NCBI RefSeq assembly: GCF_905147045.1
Contig: NC_065889.1
Location: 9,181,001 to 9,245,000, forward strand
Origin: Nymphalis io
Taxonomy: Eukaryota > Arthropoda > Insecta > Lepidoptera > Nymphalidae
Direction: 5' to 3'
Length of the DNA: 64,000 bases
A program made the translations under genes and the position numbers. Below the pieces are notes generated by a model. It had not been told where the DNA came from and ran no database searches. It saw only the letters and a program-made list of their open reading frames with translations. Positions 57,137 to 64,000 of this stretch are shown here, in pieces (position 1 is the first letter of the stretch; every line of letters starts with the position of its first letter).

Positions 57137-60100
57137 CTGCATGCAACACAACCACTCGCTAGCACAGGCAATGCATGCAGAAACATGTGATAATGTTATA
57201 CAGACAGTTTCGGATACCGTTTTATATATCAATAGCAGCCAAACGTCAATACAGTCGTTCGTTATGAATTAAAATGCTCTTCTATTTATCAAAGAAGTAA
57301 ATACGAGATTGCGATGCTAAGGTATAATTCGTGGATACTCTTTAAAACACGACTATTTACTTATCGAAAACTGTCTGAATAACAATCAAGAGAATGATTG
57401 CATCGGAAACATAGGAAGGACTACCACTGCAAAAATTCTCATTAAAATGTACCTGGCATTACATAAATAAATAAAAATAATACAGCATATAAAAAAAACA
57501 ACATCGGTCCATGCGATGGTTCATGCTCAATAATTTAAATGAGATCAATGCAGAAAAATATATTTTAAAACTGACAAAAAAATATATGCGATTTAATTAG
57601 CATATTTAAAGAATAACTTATTTTTTATTACTATTTTTATAGCAAGTTTATTTGTCCATGTGTATGAGACTACAATGTAAATTGCACAAAATGACAGTAA
57701 ATATACCGTATTATAGTAACACTCAGAACGACTATACTCTTGATAAAATGCATACAATTTATATCTCGAACGTACGAGCTTTGATATAAATGCCAAAATA
57801 AGAATTGTCAAAATACCAAACGATACCTTCTAATGACGATTAAACTACACAAAATAAGTGCGAATTCGCTACTGCCTTGTCACACAAAATACTTGACACT
57901 CAATACAAATTCCTTGTGTTACTTTCTCTACCTTTGACGTAATTCATACTTGTCAGTGCTATAAGCATAATAGAGTTAACTACAATATGTGAAAAAATTT
58001 ATACGTTACGCAAAGCAAAAAAATATGCCTAAAAATATTTGCTAATATTCACTACACATCTAATTAACAAGCCTCATACAAATGTATGTATTTATTTCGA
58101 TTATTTGGTCACTATATTAAAGTACATACTTATTTTCTTACTAAGTTATTCCACTAAAACCGTTAACAAAATTTAGTTTTCGTTTATATATTTCAATTGT
58201 TCGAAAATCTTAGTGTTAACCACTATATTTACATATTTGTAGTAATAACTTCCATTAAAAAGCGAAACAAGCGAACGGCGCTTTGAATATAGTGATAAAC
58301 ACAAAATAATTACCAATTAGCCTTAAAATATTCTACTATAGTTATCATGAATCTAACTTCGATCACTTTCAATGACACTCACTACTCCAAGGAGTTATTT
58401 AATATATCTCAACGATTAATCGGCACTAAGCGAATAAGTCATCTAAAACGAAATGATTCGCGTTATGTGTTATATAAACGTTTCGCGAACGCCGTAACTA
58501 GAACTCGACCCTTGAGGAATAAGAGGAACCATTTACAAGTGATACGCGATGTTTCATTTAATCTTAGCTATGTGGTTTAAGTGAGCATATGTTAAGAGAT
58601 CTTGGTTAAGTGGACTCGCTCGGGCTAATCGCACATGCGGAGCTTGGAGGGCACGTCCTTGACATCAGACGGGCGCTCGCTCTCTTATATATTTACAAAC
58701 ATGTATCGCACCGTCTGTTTTATCTCCCACAGGCTATTCATTCTCATTAAGATTAATCGTATGCACATTATCCGTCATATAACTGATTTATATTTTGTTC
58801 TTGCATCAAAACTATGCAAGTACTTAATAGTGTATGTGGTTAATGTACATTGTTTAAATTATGTCATTATTGTACTTGTTTTGTTCGTATTCAATAAGTT
58901 CGCGAATCTTGAGTGAAGGTAGTAAGGCGTAGTCCAGTCAATCTAAATTAGATGAAGGGTAAGGGTGTCAAGTCATCTATACAAATATTATAAATGGGAT
59001 AGTAACTCTGTCCGTCTGATTGTATTCGATATTTGTTTACAAACTATTCGCAATTAGCTAGTATTTAATTAAAAATACAATTTTATCTTCATATAACTTT
59101 AAAAGCAGAGTAGTTGTATTGAAATATCAAACTGGTCCAGGCTAACTGTTGCTATTATTACACGGCCCACTTCACAATATTTTCCTTTCCCCGTCGTTAC
59201 TTTTGTATTCATCGCGTATCTGTAACCGGGAAACCAGTTTTGTGGCGTTCATTTAACTATAGAGTTACTTAATGAGTGCTCTTAGAAAGCGCAACAGATG
59301 AATAATTGCTTAATGAAACTAATAATAACAACAAATAATTAATATACAAAACATATAAATATTCTTCAAGTAACTTTATCTAATACGAACGATTATATTA
59401 CAGAGATTATTCTTAATAATAAAGATGATATAAATCTAAACTACGTTACTATCATGTTACTTGGTAAAATACGATACAATCATACCTACTTAATGTTACA
59501 ATGAAATACCTCGAATGTATTTTGCTGGAAATAATATGAGTCCTGTCAATCCTTTGATTTGATGCCGTCACTTGTCACGGTCATTTGGTTTGTGAAACTT
59601 AACATGTAATGACTACGAGACATTATAAAGCAATCGATAATCCATGAGAAAACATATTAGTCAATCAACCACACGCAATATCATTGAATAATGAGAAGAA
59701 AAAAAACAGCATTATTAATCTCGAATTATGAACAATTGTAACAGCAATTAACATTAATGCAGATAGACATTCGAGAATTGTAAACATTATGCAACTATCT
59801 AGTTGATTTTGAAAGCTAATCACTTTTAGCGAGTTACTTGAAAAAAATACTACAGCAATTAGAATGTAGGTGATATATTCATGTAAATAATAAATAATGA
59901 ATACTCGATCGTTTTATAAACAAACAAAACACTTACAGATACCATATAATATATTGATAGAACGTTTCGAGTATGTACGGAAATGGGCATATCTAGTAAC
60001 CTACAGAAACGCGAGGTCAATGGACTGTGGTCATTGTGAAACTGCCTACGCGCACAATCGCATGTACGCGGAGGGCGCTCACAATATTTTATAATCTTAC

Positions 60101-61160
60101 ACAACCCAAGACGTAGCGGGTTAGTCACAGGAGGGATAAATCATCTGTTTGATCGTGGAAATTACAAGAAAGACATAATAATAGTATATGCCCGCCCGTA
60201 TTTTCCAACTTATAAGATATAATAAGCATTTACCACAATAAATATGAACAGAAACATCCCTTAATTATAAAGATTATTTAAGCCTTAAGTAAAAATACAG
60301 TTTTTACATGATTATTTTAATTTCCATGATGCAAATAAGTCTCCGTAATGACGCAGGTCAAATGTAATGGTAAAAGTTACAAATAGATTCACTTTAATAT
60401 ATTGTAAGCTATTTTAATTGATATGATTTAGCTGTATCAATGCAAGCTAAAATAAAGAATAAATTTAACAATAAATTAGTCTGCTTGATTCTTCAACGTT
60501 AACAATCTATACAAATAAATAAAATTGAAGTGCCTGTCTATAATTTCAAAATGATTGCCTCTTTTTAAGATAATATGGTTCACAAATAGCCAAATCTAGT
60601 TTATAATATGTATACCATATGTCAAAGGAAATTTATTTTTAGAACACGTTGACGATTTGACGTACATGGATATATTTTAGCATTATTAGTATGTTGTAGG
60701 GGCATTGATACAACTGACACAAGCCAGGTAGCCGCCGACGTCGACTTAGGCTGAGTCCGCAATTCATCAATGTGGAACGCATTAATGATTGCAATCTGTT
60801 TGGTGTTACGGATACGTTACTGGTGCAATATTAAATTACTTACATTTACATGACGAAATATGTTATCTACAGAATTAATTAAAATATTATGTAATTTAAA
60901 CAATATACATTTTTAAGTGTTTCATTAAAATTACTTGGCTTTTAATATTCGTGTACGTAGACATTACAGTCGCGGTGCGCTCCATAAACTGTTCAAGCCT
61001 ACTTGTCACTCCATGAACCTGCCAAAATTTCTGCGGTCGTCTTATTGACCTACCAAACAATTTGGTAACTGCGTCTAGTCTAGCTTATAATGGCCTATAA
61101 AAAAATATGTCTTTCTATCCAAAAAATGTAGTAGTAGTAGTTTTGCAATGTTTCCTCAGA
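57137..61160. other. Region upstream of the last identified mustard exon, no exon recognised
   Basis: AT-rich. The mustard exon at 57136 needs an upstream exon ending in phase 2, and I found none. The donor-like site near 59942 follows an 18-codon ATG frame but ends in phase 0. The block 59990-60085 is CpG-rich without coding potential. Contains the candidate promoter listed next. Confidence 0.35.
58620..58700 (-). promoter_or_regulatory. Candidate TATA-type promoter on the minus strand
   Basis: On the minus strand TATATAAGAG is followed by a GC-rich stretch and a TCAAGGAC word about 25 nt downstream, at a spacing that would suit a start site. It lies about 1.5 kb upstream of the first identified mustard exon. 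This rests on motif reading only. Confidence 0.25.
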
Positions 61161-61164
61161 TGTT

Positions 61165-61235
61165 TATAGTGTTTGCACTCCCGTGCCCCGGAAAGTACGG
61201 AAAGCCTGTAGTGATCCAGTTTTTGTTCTCTCCAT
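61165..61235 (+). repeat. SINE family C fragment
   Basis: tttgcactcccgtgccccgg and aaagtacggaaagcctgta match the family C body segment. Confidence 0.5.
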
Positions 61236-61636
61236 GCGTTTGGTTTATTGCTGTTCCATTAGATTTTCGAGTGCAAGGAAACAGTGTGCTGAACATTTAC
61301 TAAGAATTAAATCATATTGCTAATCCTTACTTTCGAACGTCTTAAGTGAATATCTGAAGATATTTCAGAGTTTTTTTATTAAAATATTGAGCTAATTTTA
61401 AGTTTTAAGTTAATAAATAGTTTTTAGGACTAGGTATACGCATTTTAATTTATTTCCACAGTCTACACTTGAGTTGCCAATGAGCGGGCTTCAATGAATT
61501 ATTAAAAAATATTCTTATTAGTAAAGCCAATTACTCTGTTTCTGAATATATGGAAAAATGCATTCATTGAATAATTGCTGGATCTCGTTTAGAAACTAAG
61601 TGTATGTAATTTAAACAAATTTGTATTTTTTTTAAA

Positions 61637-61745
61637 GGCTAACCGCGGAGTTTCTTCCCGATTCTTATCGGTATCATTTCGAACCGGTGGTGGTGCTCGA
61701 CCATTCATAGGACTTGAAAAAGTCTATTTGATCAAAAATATGTTA
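61637..61745 (+). repeat. 3' end of a LINE-like dispersed repeat
   Basis: ggctaaccgcggagtttctt, tcgaaccggtggtggtgc, accattcataggacttgaa and aaagtctatttgatcaaaaa form a phrase often seen at lepidopteran LINE 3' ends. No coding part remains. Confidence 0.5.
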
Positions 61746-63840
61746 ATTTGATTTGTGCAAAACTTGTTTGAGTCATTTCGAATATTAATTGAAGATCACA
61801 AATAAAAACGTGTTAGAATAACGTGTAGGTGTTACCATTAATTATGACTCGAGATATAAACCAGTTGACCGTAATGACAAAAAAGACCTTCCATTGCGCT
61901 TACATTTTACAAAGACAATGGGATATAACTGCCGCACCTCGTATAAACGTACTTACAATAGATTTGTTGGGTTGTCATTAATAATCAATCGTGAAGTATT
62001 GTTTGTGCTCAATGCTTTGAACATATAAAATATTCAATAAAAAATATATCATAAATTAGCTTTGTATAACGATTGTCTTGTAATAAAAATAACGAATACG
62101 ATCAATCAGATTAGGAATCCCGTAATAAGGAAAATTATATATACATAAAGATGAGTCAGTCACGTCTGGTTTTTAAAACTTGGGGCTTACCGCTTGAACA
62201 AGTTTATATTTTTAAACGGCGCCCGTATTTTCCAATTTATAAGATATATTAAAATTGATATTAATTTATATAAATGTTGCGTACCACAATCTGATAATAC
62301 GTTCGTCCATATACATTAGGATCGTAAGAAATATAACCCCTTACCATGCACTAATCTAGTTGTAATATGTTTTCGAGTCTACAATAACATGGGCCTTTCA
62401 ATGGTTTAATTGTTATGGTGAATATTGGTACGGAGTTTTGCTCCTTGGCGGTATTATATCTAATAATAAGGTATCAAGAATGGCTTGTCAAAGTGGCTAG
62501 CATCAGCAACGTTAATTTGATTATGACAATGTTTATTAATATATTAATTTTTTTAAGTCTTTTTTCTCGTTATTTTTATCAAATTTTAAAGTTAACTAAA
62601 CAAATATGTAGAGATATGTATATTTTTTGTTACAGATTTTAAGACGTTTTCGGGAAAAACGAAGTAATTTATTAATAATTTATATAAATATAAGTTTTTT
62701 CCACGGTTATAAGATAAATAAGTATTATGAACGTCTGCTTTTGCCTATTTAAACGTTAAATTATAAAATTACTCATCTTGGAATAGACCAATAGTCAATG
62801 AAATGCTTCGGATCTTGTCGACGAAACATCGATTAGTAACGACCTAATAAAATAATTACCTGATCGAAATCAGTCAAATGACGTAATAGTTATGCAGAGT
62901 GCAGACAGACGTCTCAAAGAACTATTAAAACGGTAGCTATTAGTCATAATAAAACTAAGTGGCAATGTAACTAAGTAGCCATAAAGCGGTATTATTTTTT
63001 AACAAACAAGCAAATATAGGAAAACGAAACTCGTAAACTCCTATATCAGTTACTGTTATTAAGCGCTTCATAGCTCATTACATTGAATGCCACGGACGAA
63101 TGTCGTGAGGTGCGCATTCATCCATCAGGCGACTGTTAATTGCGGAGTTTCGCAATTAGTCCAGTGTCGTCCACAAACAAGCGCAATTGGCGCAATGGAG
63201 AGGAAATGAACATCTATCCCTGAACACCCAACATACATATACCTACGAACCACCGACGTGCACTTTTATATAAACCAATTTATCATTCACATATAATTTA
63301 AGAAAATATTATATTGTAACACAAACGTAAGTAAATACGCTAACGTTGTAGATAACGCTCAAGGCAAATTGATTTGTAATAAAATAAATGCGTGAATTCT
63401 ACATAGGTGCTGTGAATAGAGTATGAATGCTGCCGTCCTTGCGCAACCACATAGTCACCGCACTGCACACGTGGGTCAGTTTCTAACGCTCGATAAATCG
63501 TATCGTATTTTAAATGTCTTACAACATAAAGTACTTTAAAAAATTCAAGATTTTATTCAACTTCTTTTTATCCCTTTTTTTATTATGAAAAAAACCAGTT
63601 GAATCAAAATCCATAAAAACTTAATCAGATGTTCATTGTGCTGTTGCGCGTCAGATTAAATTGGTTTGGAGTCTGTATCATCATTTCTTCACTGAATTAC
63701 GTAAGACGAAAGAATCATTTACATACGTACATACTCGACTTCTATAATATAAAAACGTAGACTATGGAGAGCTGAAAACATATTGATTTATAAACATGCA
63801 TTTCAATAACCGTAACCTTTACAATAATTACAAGATGATA
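61746..63840. other. AT-rich stretch, nothing recognised
   Basis: No exon or repeat supported. The block 63060-63200 contains CpGs and short palindromic words (ttgcggagtttcgcaa) but no coding frame. The 75-codon plus ORF at 62415-62642 is hydrophobic and AT-driven and is not called. Confidence 0.35.
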
Positions 63841-63844
63841 GAAG

Positions 63845-64000
63845 GCGCAGTAAATAGAACGTGTGGATCTTAACTTAAAGTTTTCGAGTTAGAATCCGAA
63901 AGACAATCACTGAGTTTTTTAGTTAATTTGTGTTTATACTTCATCTCGCGCTCGACGGTGCAGTGAAACATCGTGAGAAACCATACATGTGTCCATACAT
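63845..64000 (+). repeat. Decayed SINE family A copy running off the window
   Basis: acgtgtggatcttaactt, cttcatctcgcgctcgacgg, gaaacatcgtgagaaacc and acatgtgtcc follow family A on the plus strand; the 3' end lies outside the window. Confidence 0.55.

Noticed and set aside
57077..57155. Frame reading LGALRSSCPGALRASTRHTK for the first mustard exon
   Set aside because: It does not keep phase with the next exon; the frame SRRASQQLSRSAESIDQAYK does.
58635..58916. 93-codon plus-strand ORF
   Set aside because: Hydrophobic and AT-driven, no splice or family support; the GC-rich beginning fits a promoter or UTR better.
59930..60000. Possible mustard first coding exon with donor GTAAGTG
   Set aside because: The ATG frame ends in phase 0, while the exon at 57136 needs two carried bases; the phase-2 frame has a stop and no ATG.

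Overview
The window is AT-rich, intron-rich animal DNA. Gene content, splice signals and repeats point to a lepidopteran, most likely a butterfly. The evidence is tRNA-derived SINEs, a poly(A)-tailed SINE-like family containing GGTACC, non-autonomous hAT elements, and insect-type mustard/OXR1 exons. No prokaryotic features, CRISPR arrays or free-standing tRNA/rRNA genes were seen. All exon models come from reading splice sites and reading phase by eye; no search was run.

Left part (1-17.3 kb) is gene dense. A minus-strand gene (135-4049) encodes the two RanBP2-type zinc fingers of ZRANB2, spliced in frame to an unexpected 3.2-kb terminal exon. A six-exon prenylated Rab acceptor gene (PRA1/RABAC1, 4638-8648) diverges from it. 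A three-exon atypical E2F (E2F7/8 type, 10962-12186, minus) follows. Next come a secreted CULT-domain (cereblon-like) protein (15072-16602) and the mRNA cap methyltransferase activator RAMAC (16943-17254), both plus strand and closely spaced.

Right part (17.3-57.1 kb and probably beyond) is one large minus-strand gene, mustard/OXR1. I read 24 constitutive exons plus two alternative first exons. They encode LysM, a GRAM-like region, acidic linkers and a C-terminal TLDc domain of about 230 residues. The 5' end was not found. The alternative first exons (26.4 kb and 42.6 kb) imply shorter isoforms, including one that is essentially TLDc only.

The introns and intergenic DNA hold at least three SINE families, LINE 3' fragments, two hAT elements each carrying a nested retroelement, a putative TA-flanked MITE, and a striking series of perfect snap-back palindromes (arms 13-27 bp, most with loops of 1-7 nt). 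From 57.1 to 64 kb I see no convincing exon. The genes act in separate processes (RNA processing, Rab trafficking, cell cycle, mRNA capping, oxidation resistance), so this is ordinary linkage and not a pathway cluster.
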